DNA from: Chondrosia reniformis
Taxonomy: Eukaryota; Porifera; Demospongiae; Chondrillida; Chondrillidae
NCBI GenBank assembly: GCA_947172415.1
Contig: OX359202.1
Coordinates: 3,012,001 to 3,076,000 of the forward strand
Direction of reading: 5' to 3'
Length of the DNA stretch: 64,000 nucleotides
Made by a program: the position numbers and the translations under genes. The notes beneath the pieces were generated by a model that saw only the letters and a list, made by a program, of their open reading frames with translations, was not told the origin of the DNA and searched no databases. This document shows positions 1-14,585 of the stretch, in pieces. Position 1 is the first letter of the stretch. Each line of letters starts with the position of its first letter.

Positions 1-655
1 CAGTACATTGAACTACTACACACAACTTGTACATAAAACTAGTAAATAGTACAATCAGCTAGGACATACAACTGGTACATTCAATTGGTATATACAACTA
101 GGTCATAAAACTACTTTATATACAGAGTACATACAAGTAGTTTCTAGTACATATAACTATATAGTACCTACCGAGTACCTAGTTTAAATAGTACTAGAAC
201 CTACAACTAGTACATACAACAGGTGCATACAATTAGTACACACAAAGAGTACGTACTGCTAGTAAATAAAACTAGTACATATAACTGGTACATATAACTA
301 GTAAATATAAACAGTACATACAACTAGTTCATAAAACTAGTTAATAACAAGTATCTAGTACATACAAATAGAACCTACCAAGTCCATAGTATAAGTAGTA
401 CAAGAATCAACAACTGGTACATACACATAGTACATACAACTAGTCCATACAACTAGTACAAAGAACTAGAAACTAGTACATACACCAAGTTCATAGAACG
501 AGTACATTATACTATAGAAAACATACAACTTGAATATACATCTAGTACATAGCTAATATTAAAAACTAGTATATACATACAACTATTAAGTACAACCGGT
601 ACATAACTAGAACATACAAATAGTACATACAACTAGTACATACCAAATAGTACAC
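1..655. repeat. 13-bp satellite array, block 1
   Basis: Degenerate tandem copies of a 13-bp unit close to AGTACATACAACT, read on the plus strand. Units vary by single substitutions and small indels (for example CATAAAACT, CATATAACT). No coding potential is seen. The array runs off the left edge of the window and stops at the MITE at 656. Confidence 0.95.
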
Positions 656-1132
656 CAGACCTGCCAAGTCTCACGCATCTGGCATGAGACACACGCATTT
701 GACTGTCATGTCACGCTCACACGCATATCTGTGCCAGATCTCACGCCTTTTCCTGATTCTCACTCACTGTCACACTCACTCTAGTCTCCCCAGCAGGCAG
801 ATCAGCCATACAGGCTGATGGGGCTATTCCTTTGCTGTGGAGTATATATCTCTAAATTCTTGTCGATGATCTATCCATATCCCATTTATTACGACTTATA
901 GACTCATGATCTAGCAGTAATCCGTAAGCGCAGCGGCGCTTTCTCCTCCATTTTTAATCGATGACGTAATGTATGGTATTAGCCATCTAATGTTAACAGT
1001 AAGGGTAATGAGGGAAATGTACGGGAGCGTAGCGAGCGAAATTTTTTTTGAAATCTCACGCATTTTGGGGCAGTCTCACTCATTTCTTGAGAAAGTCTCA
1101 CGCATGCTCTAAGCCTAGCCTTAGCAGGTCTG
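656..1132. mobile_element. 477-bp MITE with 13-bp terminal inverted repeats
   Basis: Ends are CAGACCTGCCAAG and its near-perfect inverse CTTAGCAGGTCTG (12 of 13 match). Both flanks read AGTACAC, a possible 7-bp target duplication, but the host satellite is rich in that word, so this is weak. Near both ends the word CTCACGCAT or CTCACTCAT recurs several times, as subterminal transposase-binding repeats often do. There is no open reading frame, so it is non-autonomous. The superfamily is not determined. Confidence 0.75.
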
Positions 1133-4100
1133 AGTACACACACCTAGCACATACAATTAGTACATACAACTAGTACATTCAATTAGTCCATACAACTAGG
1201 ACAAACAACTAGGACATATAACTAGTACATACATCTACTACATATAACTAATTAATACGCATTTACCTAGTAATTATGAATAGTACATACAACTAGTACA
1301 TACAGCTAGTGCATATAACTACTACATATAACTAGTACACAAAAATATAACCAGTAAATACACATATAACTGGCACTTATAAATAGTACATACACATAGT
1401 TCCTGCAATTAGTACATACAACTATAAACTAGCACAAACAACAAGTTCCTAGAACGAGTACATAAAACTAGCATATACAACTACTGCATAAACAACAAAC
1501 TAGTATATACACACAACTAGTACATAACTAGTATTTACAATTAGTATATACATATAACTAGTACACACAACTAGTACAAACAAATAGTACATACAACTAC
1601 TACATCCAACTACTGCATACAACCAGTACTTACATCTAGTAAATATAACTAGTACTAGTATATAGAACTAGGACATACAACTAATTCCTACTTGGTACCT
1701 ACTATAACTGGTACTAGAACCTACAATTAGTACATACAGCTAGCACATACAACAAGTACAGGAAACTAGCACAAACAACTGGTACATACAACTACTACAT
1801 ATAACGATGTACATATGCATATATCTAGAAAATATAAATAGTACATACAACCAGTACATACAGTTATTGCATTCAACTTGGATATACAACTAGAAAAAAC
1901 ACCTACTATATATAAGTAAAGCATAAAAATATAACTGGTTCAAATAAATAGTGCATCCACATAGTACATCCAACTAGTACATAAAACTTGTAAATACAAC
2001 CAGAAACTAGTACATACAACTAGTATATATATAAAATTAGTACTTTTAACTAGTACATATAACTGGTATTTACATTCAACTAGTACATACAACTAGTACA
2101 TAAAATTAATAGGTAAAACTAGTTCATACAACTAGTTCATACAACTAGTAACTGGTACTTATAACTAGAACATGCGACTAGTACATACAACTAGTACAAA
2201 CAACTAGTACATTAAACTAGTCCATACAACTAGGACAAACAACTAGGCCAGATAACAAGTACATACATCTACTACATATAACTAGTAAATACACATATAC
2301 CTAGTAATTATGAATGGTACACTCAACTAGTACATACCGCTAGTGCATACAATTAGTACATACAACTAAAACATACAACTGTAAACTAGTACAGATAACT
2401 AGTTCATAGAATGAGTACATAATACCAGAAAGTACAACTTGTATATACAACTAGTGGATAGTTTTTATTTATAACTAGTATATACATACAACTAGTATAT
2501 ACAACTGGTACATAACTAGTACATACAACTAGTACATACAAATAGAACAAACAATTACTACATACAACTATTACATACAACTTTTACATACAGCTAGTAC
2601 CTCCAACTACTAAATATAACTAGGACTAGTACCTAAAACTAGTGAATGCAACTAGTACAAACAATTAGTACATAAACCTAGTACATGCAACTACTACATA
2701 CAACTAGTACATTCAACTAGTCCATAAAACTATGACAAACAGCTAGGACATATAATTAGTACATACACATACTACATATAACTAGTAAATACACATACCT
2801 TGTAATTATAAATAGTATATACAACTAGTACGTAAAACTAGTACATAAAACTAGTACATACAACTAGTACATACAACTAGAAACTAGTATATACAACTAG
2901 CTCACAGAATGAGTACATAATGTTAGAATGTACAACTTGTATATTCAATTGGTACATAACTACTACACATAACTAGGAAAGACAACTAGAACATATAAAT
3001 AGTACATACACCTATATACTACATATAACTAGTACATACAGTTTTTCCAAATAATTATAAATAGTACATACAACTAGTACATACAACTAGTGCATACAAC
3101 TACTATATTCTTAGCACTTAATATAACAATATACAAGAACCTACCACTTGTACATACAACTAGTACATACAACTAGAACATCCAACCAGTACATAGCTAG
3201 TACATACAACTAGTATATACATACAATTAGTACATACAACTAGTACTTGCAATTAGTACATATCACTAGTACACATATCTACCACATATAACTAATACAG
3301 AAAAATATAACTAGTACATATAAATAGTACATAAACATAGTACATACAAGTAGTTCATACAACTACTAGTATATAGAATGAGTACATAAAACTAGGACCT
3401 ATAACTAGTACACACCTACTACATATAATTAGTACATAAATATATAACTAGTACATATGAATAGTGCATCCATATAGTATGTATATCTAGTACATAAAAC
3501 TAGTACATGCAACAACTTATATATACATAAAACTAGCGAATTTAACTAGTTAATAATACTATTATATACAAACAACTAGTTCATACAACTAGTATTTACA
3601 ATTAGGTTGTACAACTAGTTCACACAACTATTAGCTAGTACATATAACCAGTACATGCAACTAGTACATACGACTGGTACACACAACTAGTTCATAAAAC
3701 TAGTACATCCAACTAGTTCATACAACTAGTATTTACAATTAGTACGTAAAACTAGTTCATAAAACTAGTACATTTGACTAGTACATACAGCTAGTGCATA
3801 CAACTATTCTATAAACTAGTTCACAAACATATAACTACTACATACATATAACTGGTACTTATAGATAGTACATACACATAGTACATACAAATAGTAGATA
3901 CAAATAGTACATACATCTGCTACATATAACTAGTACCTACAACTTGTAAATATAAATAGAACTACTTCATAAAACTTGTGCATACAACTAGTACATGCAA
4001 TTACTACATACAACTAGTACATCCTAACAGTACACACAAATAGTACATACAACTAGTACATACAACTAGTACATTCAACTAAACCATACAACTAGCACAA

Positions 4101-5629
4101 ACAACTAGGACATATAACTAGGACATGCACCTACTACATACAACTAGTACATACACATATACCTAGTATTTATAAATAGTACATAGAACGGGTACAAAAA
4201 ACCAGTACATACAACTAGAAACTAGTCCATACAACTAGTTTATATATAACACTAGTACATTTAACTAGTATATATATACATACAAAGAGTACATACAACT
4301 AATACATAATATTAGTAGGTTCAACTAGTTCACACAACTAGTAATTAGTACATATAACTAGTACATGAGACTATGACATACAACTAGTACATACAACTAC
4401 TTCCTAAAATTAGTATATTGCTAGTACAAACAATTAGTGCCTATATCTTGTACACACAACTTGTTCATATCTAGTACATACAACTAGTACATACAATTAG
4501 TACATCCAACTAGTACATAAAATTAGTCCATACAACTACCACATACAACTTGAACATACAACTAGTACCTACAACTAGTGAATATAACTAGTATTAGTAC
4601 ATACAACAAGTACATACAACTGGTACATACAACTAATACATACAATTAGTACATAAAACTAGTTCAAACAAACAACACAAGTAGTATAAAGAACGAGTTC
4701 CTTCCTGGTTGCTAGTATAACTTGTACCAGAATCTACAACTAATTCAAAAAACTAGTAAATACAACTAGTCCATACAACTAGTACAAAGCTAGTACCTAC
4801 AACTAGTATAAACATACAACTAATGTATACATACAACTAGTACACAGGACGTGTGCATACAATTAGCACGTACTACTAGTACTTTCAACTAGTACATATA
4901 ACAAGTACACACACCTACTGCATATAATAAGTAAACACACCCACTACATATAACTTATACATAAGCATAAAACTAGAATATGTGAATAGTACATACACAT
5001 TGTACATACAACTAGAAACTAGTACATACAACTAGTATACATATAAAGCTAGTACATTTAAATAGTACATACAACTAGTACATACAAGTAGTACATTAAA
5101 TTCCTAGGTACAACTAGTTCATAAAATTTGTAACTAGTAAATTTAATTAGTACATGCGACTAGTATATACAACTAGTACATACAACTAGTGCATGCAATT
5201 AGTACATGCAACTAGGACATATACCTAGTACATAAACCTACTACATATAACTAGTACATACACGTATACCTAGTAAATGTAAATAGTACTAGTACATACA
5301 GCTAGCGCTACAACTAGTACAAATAACTAGTACAAACACTTATAATTAGAACATACAAATAGTAAATACAACTAGTACATACACTAGTAGGTACAACAAG
5401 TACATACAACTAGTATATACATACAATTAGTACACGGAACGTGTACATTCAATGAGTACACACAACTACTAAATACAACTAATACATACAATTAGTACCT
5501 AAAACTAGAAAATATAGCTAGTTCTAGTACATACAACTACTTCTTACAACTAGTACTTTCAACTAGTACATAAACTAGTACACGCACATAATACATATAA
5601 CTAATACATAAAACAAGTATTTCGAATGT
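1133..5629. repeat. 13-bp satellite array, block 2
   Basis: Continues the AGTACATACAACT-type satellite without other inserts that I can recognise. Variants with ATATAACTAGTA and longer spacers are interleaved, so no simple higher-order period is obvious by eye. Confidence 0.95.
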
Positions 5630-6012
5630 AAAAAACTCGTGAGGCGCCAGGCGCCCCTAAGTAAACTCAAACTACTTGGCTGGTTCCCATAGATATCCAG
5701 TGAACCGATTTTTGATCGACTCTTAATGGTCGTCAATTTTTCAAGGCCATATTTCCTAGAAAACGTTTTTGTGCAAGCTTTACGTTACATAGTATTAGTA
5801 AGGGTGGTTTTTAAATCCATTTCGTTTGTTCAATGTTGTACGCTATGAAAGAGAAAGCTAATTTTAAGCTAGAAAACAAAAGCTAGCCAAACGTCCGCCA
5901 TTTTTTGACAGACATATATATATATATTTATATATATATACAAGACTACGAACAGGAAGCCATACGTTAACATAATTTCTGAAATAACTGTAGGGGCGCC
6001 TATAGTGCCCCA
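5630..6012 (+). mobile_element. Hairpin-ended short element (AAAACTCGTG family), copy 1
   Basis: An island of non-satellite sequence within the 13-bp array. It begins AAAACTCGTGAGGCGCC with a GC-rich repeat (GGCGCC twice) and TTACTCAAACTACTTGGC-like sequence just inside. It ends with the hairpin GGGGCGCC..GCCCC. The same start recurs at 58983 and the same kind of end near 58630 and 62847, so this is a dispersed family. It contains an AT dinucleotide run near 5920-5940 and no long ORF. It resembles a MITE or foldback-type non-autonomous element; the mechanism is unknown. Confidence 0.6.
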
Positions 6013-9000
6013 AAAATATAACTAGTTCAAATAAATAGTGAATCCATATAGTACATAAAACTAGTACATAAAACTAGTAAATAAAACTAAAAACTAGTAG
6101 ATACAACTAGTTAGTACATTTAACTAGTATATAAAACTGGTATATACATACAACTAGTACATACAATTAGGCGATAGTACATACAACTAGTCCATACAAT
6201 TAGTACATACAAATAGTACCTACAACTACTACATATAACTAGTACATACAACAATTACACACTACTTATACATTCAACTAGTACAAATAACTACTACATT
6301 CGACTAATACATACAAATAGTATTGAGTACATACAACTAGTACATACAGTTAGTACATACAAATAGTACCTACAACTACTACATATAACTAGTACAGACA
6401 ACAATTACACACTACTTATACATTCAACTAGTACAAATAACTACTACATTCGACTAGTACATACAAATAGTATTGAGTACATACAACTAGTACATACAAC
6501 TAGTGCATACAATTAGTACACACAAATAGTACATACACATAGTAAATATAACTAGTACATACTACTAGTACATAAAACTAATACATATAACTGGTACATA
6601 TAACTAGTACATATAAACAGGACATACAACTAGTTCATAAAACTAGTTCATACAACTAGTACATGCAACAAGTATCTAGCACAAAGAAATAGAACCTAGT
6701 ACATAGTATAAGTAGTACAAGAAATAGAACCTACCTAGTACATAGTATAACTAGTACAAGAATCAACAACTGGTACATACACATAGTACATACAACTAAT
6801 ACTTACAACTAGTACATACAAATAGAAACTAGCAAATACTATTAGTTCATAGAACGAGTACATAATACTATATAGAGCAAAGAACGTAAATATACATCAA
6901 GTATATAGCTAATATTAACAACTACTATATACATACAACTATTACTTGCAACTAGAACATACCAAATAGTACCCACAACTAGTACATACAATTAGTATAT
7001 ACAACTAGTCCATTCAACTAGTCCATACAGCTATGACAAACCGCTAGGACATATAACTAGTACCTACAACTACTACATATAACTAGTAAAAACACATACC
7101 TTGTAATACTAATACTAGAATGTACAACTTGTGTATTCAACTAGTACATAACTACTACACACAACTAGGAAAAACAACTAGGACTTATAAATAGTAAATA
7201 CATCTACTACATATAACTAGTACATAAACTTTTACCTAATAATTATAAATAGTACATACAACTAGTATCTACTACATACAACTAGTATCTACTACATACA
7301 ACTAGTATCTACTACATACAACTAGTACCTTCTTAGCACCTAGTATAACTAGTGCGAGAACCTACCACTTGTACATACAACTAGTACATACAACTAGTAC
7401 ATACAACTAGTACATACAACTAGAACATACAACCAGTACAAAGCTAGTTCATACAACTAGTATATACATACAATTAGTAAATATAACTAGTACTTGTCCA
7501 TACAACTAGTACATAGAACTAGGACTTGCAATTAGTACATAAAACTAGTACACATATCTCCCACATATACCTAATACATAAAAATATAACTAGTACATAT
7601 AAATAGTACATAAACATAGTACATACAAGTAGTTCATACAATTACATATACAATTAGTACATACAACTAGTACATACAACTAGATTTAATACAACTATTA
7701 ACTAGCACATACAACTAGTACATGCAAATAGGACATACGAATTGTACTTTCAACTAATAAATTCAACTAGTACCTACAAATAGTACATATAACTGGAACT
7801 AGTACATAAAACTGGTACATACAACTAGGACATACAACTGCTATATACAACTAGGTCATATAACTACTTTATATAACAAGTACATACAATTAGTGTCTAG
7901 TACCTAGTTTAACTTGTACTAGAACCTACAACTAGTACATACAACTAGTGCATACAATTAGTACACACAAATAGTACATACACATAGTAAATATAACTAG
8001 TACATACTACTAGTACATAAAACTCATACATATAACTGGTACATATAACTAGTACATATAAACAGTACATACAACTAGTTCATAAAGCTAGTTCGTACAA
8101 CTAGTACATGCACAAAGTATCTAGTACATACAAATAGAACCTACCTAGTAAATAGTATAACTAGTTCAAGAATTAACAACTGGTACATAAACATAGTACA
8201 TAAACTAGTACTTACAACTAGTACATACAACTAGAAACTAGTAAATACTATAATTAGTATAATTATGTAATAGTTCATGGAACGAGTACATAATACTATA
8301 TAGAACATACAACTTAAATATACATCTAGTACATAGTTAATTTTAACAACTAGCATATACGTACAACTATTAAGTACAACTGGTACATAACTAGTACATA
8401 CAACTAGTACATACCAAATAGTCCATACACCTAGCACATACAATTAGTACATACAACTAGTCCATTCAAATAGTCTATACAACTAGGACAAACAACAAGG
8501 ACATATAATTAGTATATACATCTACTACATATAACTAATAAATACACATATACCTAGTAATTATGAAAAGTACATACAACTAGTACATACAGCTACTGCA
8601 TACAACTAGTACATATAACTAGTACACAAACATTTAACCAGAAAATACACATATAACTGGCACTTATAAATAGAACATACACATAGTACATACAATCTGT
8701 ACATACAACTAGTACATACAACTATAAACTAGTACATACAACTATTTCATAGAACGAGTACATAATACTAGAACGTACAACTTGTATATACAACTAGCGC
8801 TTAGCTATTATTTATAACTAGTATATACATACAACTAGTACATACGAATAGAACAAATTATTACTACATACAACTTTTACATACAGGTAGTATCTACTAC
8901 TACTAAATATAACTAGGACTAGAACATAAAACTAGTGAATACAACTAGTACATACAATTAGTACATCAAACTAGTACATGCAGCTAGTACATTCAATTAG

Positions 9001-10243
9001 TACATTCAACTAGTCCATGCAACTACGACAAACAGCTAGGATATATAACTAGTACATACAACTACTTCATATAACTAGTAAATACATATACCTTGGTATT
9101 ATAAATAGTACCTACAACTAGTACATACAACTAGTACATAAAACTAGAAACTAGTATATACAACTAGCTCCCAGAATGAGTACATAATACTAGAATGTAC
9201 AACTTGTATATTCAACTAGTACATAACTACTACACACAATTAGGACATATAAATAGTACATACACCGACTACATATAACGAGTACATACAGTGTTTACAA
9301 ATAATTATAAACTAGCACCTACAACTAGTAATTATAACTAGTACTAGTCCATACATCTAGGACATACAACTAGTACTTGCAACTAGTAAATACAACTAGT
9401 ACACAAATCTACCACATATAACCAATACATGAAAATATAACTAGAACAGTTAAATAGTATAATAAACTAGAGACTAGTACATACAACTAGTATATACATA
9501 AAACTTATACGTTTAACTAGTTCATACAACTAGTATTTACAATTAGTACGTACATCTAGTTCATACAACTAGTAATTAGTACATATAACTAGTACATTCA
9601 ACTAGAACATACAACTAGGCCAAATAACTAGGATATATAACTAGTACATACACCAAATACATATAACTAGTACATACAAATTAACCTAGTAATTATAAAT
9701 GGTACATACAACTAGTACATAAAATGGGAGCATAAAACTAGTACACACAACTGGAAACTAGTCCATACGACTAGTATATATATAACACTAGTACATTTAA
9801 CTAGTACATAAAACTAGTATATACATACAAAGAGTACATTCAACTAGTATATAAAATTAGTAGGTACAACTAGTCACACAAATAGTAACTAGTACATTTT
9901 ACTACTACATGCGACTATGACATACAACTAGTACATACAACTAGTACATCCAACTAGTTCATACAACTAGTAATTAGTACATATAACTAGTACATTCAAC
10001 TAGTACATACAACTAGGCCAAATAACTAGGATATATAACTAGTACATACACCAAATAAATATAACTAATACAAACAAATATACCTAGTAATTATAAATGG
10101 TACATACAACTATTACAGAGAACGGGAACATAAAACTAGTACATACAACTACTTCATAAAACTAGTATATAGCTATTACAAAGAACTAGTGCATACATCT
10201 TGTACAAACAACTGGTTCATATCTAGTACATACAACTAGTACA
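6013..10243. repeat. 13-bp satellite array, block 3
   Basis: Same satellite. It contains a recent 150-bp tandem duplication: about 6198-6347 is repeated almost exactly at 6348-6497. A local threefold run of a 20-bp unit (TAGTATCTACTACATACAAC) lies near 7262-7322. The 150-bp period is not a multiple of 13, so these are secondary duplications on top of the basic unit. Confidence 0.93.
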
Positions 10244-10278
10244 TAACACCTTATTTAACTTTTGGCGCCAAAATAGTG

Positions 10279-10285
10279 TATATAA
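10279..10285 (+). promoter_or_regulatory. TATA box of the solo PLE unit
   Basis: TATATAA, preceded by the palindrome at 10260-10273 and about 68 bp upstream of the hammerhead motif. The inverted copy near 25185 keeps the same word, palindrome and spacing. This suggests that transcription starts within the unit and that the ribozyme lies near the 5' end of the RNA. Confidence 0.5.
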
Positions 10286-10346
10286 GGCCCATAGAGAGCC
10301 AAGGATTCACAGAAGATCAAGATAAAGAAAAAGACAAAGACTCCCA

Positions 10347-10392
10347 GGATCACTGATGAAGGGTGGAATTCCCAGAAACGGCTGTCTGACCC
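10347..10392 (+). ncRNA. Hammerhead ribozyme motif (PLE type)
   Basis: The catalytic boxes are CTGATGA at 10353-10359, GAAA at 10375-10378 and GTC at 10384-10386. Helix II is a GGG/CCC stem, helix III a minimal two-pair stem (AC/GT) closed by GGCT, and helix I pairs ATCA side bases with TGA after the predicted cleavage point at 10386/10387. All core positions I can check fit the hammerhead consensus. A second copy at 25062-25107 keeps the core. A helix III this short is typical of retroelement hammerheads, which may act as dimers. Activity is inferred. Confidence 0.75.
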
Positions 10393-10544
10393 AGTGGAGA
10401 AGATGAAAGAAAGGAAAAGAAGGAAGAAGGAAGAAAAGACTCCTGTATCTTCATCTAAAGCTCTCTTTAGGTTTAGTTCCCCTATAGGCTCTTTTTACAG
10501 AATAGGCATATAGCATGTAGGAAAATGGCATCTTAGATTTTTCA

Positions 10545-13500
10545 AACAATTAGTACATAAAACTAGTTCAAACAAACAAACAAGTAGTATATAGAGCGAG
10601 TTCATTCCTAGTTCCTAGTATAACTTGTACCAGAACCTACAAGTAGTTCAAAAAACTAGTACATGCAACTAGTACATAACACTACTAAAAACGTAGTACA
10701 TACAACTAGTACACAGAACGTGTGCATACAATTAGCACTTACAACTTATCCTTTCAACTAGTACATATAACAAGTTCAAACATCTAGTACATACAACTAG
10801 TACATACAACTAGCAAATATAACTAGTACATACTACTAGTACATAAAACTAGTACATATAACTGGTACACATAACTAGTACATATAAACAGTACACACAA
10901 ATAGTTCATAAAACTAGTTCATACAACTAGTACATGCAACAAGTATCGAGTACATATAACCAGAACCTACCTAGTACATAGTATAAGTAGTACAAGAATC
11001 AACAACTGGTACATACACAGAGTACATACAATGAGTACTACAACTAGTACAAACAACTAGAAACTAGTAACTGGTAGATACCTAGTACATACAATTTGTA
11101 CATAGCCGTAGTTCAAACAATTAGAACATACAACTATTACCTACACCTAGTATATACAATTTGCACATACAATTAACACATACAAATGGTACATAAAACT
11201 AGTACATATAACTGGAACTAGTACATGAAACTAGTACATACAACTACTGCTAACAACTAGTAACGAGTACATACAACTAGTACATTGAACTAGTACGCAC
11301 AACATGTACATGCAACTAGTACATGCAACTTGTACATACAATTAGTAGATAAAATTAGTACGTATAACTAGTACATACAAATAGTAATGAAAACATAAAA
11401 CTAGTACATTGAACTACTACACACAACTTCTAAATAAAACTAGTAAATAGTACAATCAGCTAGGACATACAACTGGTACATACAATTGGTATATACAACT
11501 AGGTCATATAACTACATTATATAACAAGTACACGCAAGTAGTTTCTAGTACACATAACTGTATAGTACTTACCTAGTACCTAGTTTAACTACTACTAGAA
11601 CCTACAACTAGAACATACAATACAATTAGTAAACAAATCGTACATACAGCTAGTTCATAAAACTAGTTCATACAACTAATAAATGCAACAAGTATCTAGT
11701 ACATACTAAATAGTTCATAGTATAACTAGTACAAGACTCAACAACTGGTACATACACATACTACATACAATTAGGACTTACAACCAGTACATACAACTAG
11801 AAACTAGTAAATAGTACTTCACAAACATATAACTACTACATACATAAACCTGGTACTTATAAATTATACACACACATGGTATATACAATTAGTAGATACA
11901 AATAGTGCATACATCTGCTACATATAACTAGGACCTACAACTAGTAAATATAAATAGAACTACTTCATAAAACTAGTGCATACAACTAGTACATGCAATT
12001 AGTACTGACAACTAGTACATCCTAACAGTATACACAAATAGTACTTACAACTAGTACATACAACTAGTACATTCAACTTGAACATACAACTAGTAATAAT
12101 TATTAGGACATATAACTAGTACGTACACGTCTACCTAGTAATTATAAATAGTACATACAACAAGTACATAGAACGGGTACATAAAACTAGTACATACAAC
12201 TAGAAACTAGTCCATACAACTAATATATATATAACACTAGTACATTTAACTAGTTCATAAAACTAGTATATAAATACAAAGAGTATATACAACTAGTACA
12301 TAAAATTAGTAGGTACAACTAGTTCACACAAATAGTAACTAGTACATATAACTAGTACATGCGACTATGACTTACAACTAGTATATACAAATAGGACATA
12401 TAACTAGTCCGCAAACCTACTACATATAACTAGTACATATTCGTATACCTAGTAAATGTAAATGGTACATACAACTAGTATATACATACAACTAGCACAC
12501 AGAACTTGTACATACAATTAGCACATTCAACTCGTACATAAAACTAATACATACGACTAGTACCTAAAACTGGTAAATATAGCTAGTTTTAGTACATACA
12601 ACTAGTACATACAACTAGTACTTTCAAGTAGAACATATAACTAGTACACACACCAACTACATATAACTAATAATTTAATATATAACTAGTATATATGAAT
12701 AGTACATACACATAGTTCATACAACTAGAAACTAGAACATACAACTAGTATATATATAAAACTAGTACATTTAACTAGTACACACAACTGGTATATACAT
12801 ACAACTAGTACGTACAACTAGTACATACAAGCAGTATATAAAATTCTCAGGTAGAACTAGTTCATAAAATTAGCAACTAATAAATATGATTAGTACATGC
12901 GACTAGGACATACAACTAGTACATACAACTAGTGCATGCAACTAGTACATACAACTAGGACATATAACTAGTACATACACCTACTACATATAACTATTAC
13001 ATACATGTATACCTATATAGTAAATGTAAATAGTACATACAACTGGTTCATACATCTAGATCATACAACTAGTACGTACAACTAGTACATACAAGTAGTA
13101 TCTAGTACATACAACTAGAACATGCAACTAGTACATAGTTAGTACATACAACTAGTATTTACATACAACTAGTACACAGAACCTGTACATATAATTAGCA
13201 CTTGCAACTACTACATACAACCAATACACACAACTAGTACCTAAAACTAGTAAATATAGCTAGTTCTAGTACATACATATAGTACATACAACTAATACTT
13301 TCAACTAGTACATATAACTAGTAGAAACACCTACTACATATAACTAATACATAAAAATATAACTAGTTCAAATAAATAGTGCATCCACATAGTACATACA
13401 ACTAGTACTTAAAACTAGTAAATACAATTAGAAACTAATATATACATACAACAAGTATATATATAAAATATAGTACATTTAAATGGTACATACGACTGGA

Positions 13501-13835
13501 AAATACATACAGCTAATACATACAACTGGTACGTTAAATTACTAGGTACAACTAGTTCATACAACTAGTAACTAGTACATATAACTATTTCATGCGACTG
13601 ATACATATAACTAGTACATACAACTAGTACATACAACCAGTTCATAAAACTGGTATATAGCTAATACAAGAACTAGTGCATACATCTTGTTCATACAACT
13701 GGTTCATATCTAGTATATACAACTAGTATATACAACTAGTATATAGAATTAGTTAATACAACCAGTTAACACAGCTAGTACATACAAGTAGTACGTATAC
13801 GGAGTACATACACATTTATATAGTACATTTATATC
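10545..13835. repeat. 13-bp satellite array, block 4
   Basis: Same AGTACATACAACT-type satellite, ending abruptly at the foldback element at 13836. No other inserts recognised. Confidence 0.94.
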
Positions 13836-14585
13836 AGGGAGTACGGTAGTACTCCCTATGTAGGGATGACACGGTTTTTTTCGTTTTCCCCATACATTGG
13901 TATAGGAGCGAAATCCCGAAATAGGCCGAAAATCGACAAAACAAGGCTATGTATAGTTAAATATACAATATACATACTCTAAATAGACCTTAAAAGCAAG
14001 CGAATATGTCCCGCTGGCGAAATAATAAACTTTAAAAATTCCCATTTTCGTCTTCTTCATATTCTTCTTCTTCTTATTCTTCGTCAGCCATAACTAAAAA
14101 ACTATATAAGCTTTTGGACTAATTGTTACACGAAACTACTGCAAATTTTCCGAGCTGTATTCTTTTGTAGAAGTGAGAGCGATAACGCTATTATTGAGCA
14201 TGGCGGTTTTCATGACCCTAGAGTCAAGGCCTCAATAAAGTCGCCATTTTAATGACGTCATAATCAGTCGAAGATTGCGAAACCAAAATGATTTTAATTA
14301 TACGAATCTAATTCCTAGCCCATGCTCCATAAAAAGTACAGAAACTAGAAATATTAAAAATTTTCTACAAAAATAGTGAAGATGTAGGGATGGCATAAAA
14401 AGTAGAGAAACAAGAAAGGGATGTTACACAGTGAAGCATTAGCTATACATGAATCCTACAAGCAAGGGTGTTGTATGATTCATGCACAGCTAATGCTTCA
14501 CTGTGTAACATCCCTTTCTTGTTTCTCTACTTTTTATGCCATCCCTACATCTTCACTATTTTTGTAGAAAATTTTTAATATTTCT
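13836..14585 (+). mobile_element. Foldback element FB-A, copy A (complete by comparison)
   Basis: Starts with a short hairpin (AGGGAGTAC, GGTA loop, GTACTCCCT) followed by TGTAGGGATGACA. It ends in a 239-bp near-perfect palindrome (14347-14585) whose arms also contain TGTAGGGATGGCA. The roughly 490 bp between is not satellite and carries a TTC-rich run and no long ORF. The same structure recurs inverted at 19942-20691 and partly at 18780 and 23800. Multiple copies with fixed ends inside unrelated satellite show that it is mobile. The family is unknown to me. Confidence 0.7.
14347..14585. repeat. 239-bp palindrome at the end of FB-A copy A
   Basis: Two arms of about 115 bp fold on a loop of about 9 bases near 14466. 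The outer ends are AGAAATATT and AATATTTCT. Arm mismatches are few, so the palindrome is either young or maintained. Confidence 0.85.

Larger units (their letters stand above)
10244..10544 (+). mobile_element. Solo terminal unit of a probable Penelope-like element, with promoter and hammerhead motif
   Basis: A 301-bp non-satellite insert running from TAACACC to TTTTTCA. A diverged inverted copy lies at 24914-25222, directly downstream of a reverse-transcriptase tail, so this is the isolated terminal (pseudo-LTR) unit of that element. It holds a 14-bp palindrome TTTTGGCGCCAAAA (10260-10273, similar to an E2F site), a TATA box, a purine-rich stretch and a hammerhead ribozyme motif. PLE terminal units are known to carry hammerhead motifs, which supports the family call. 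It has no coding sequence. Confidence 0.65.
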
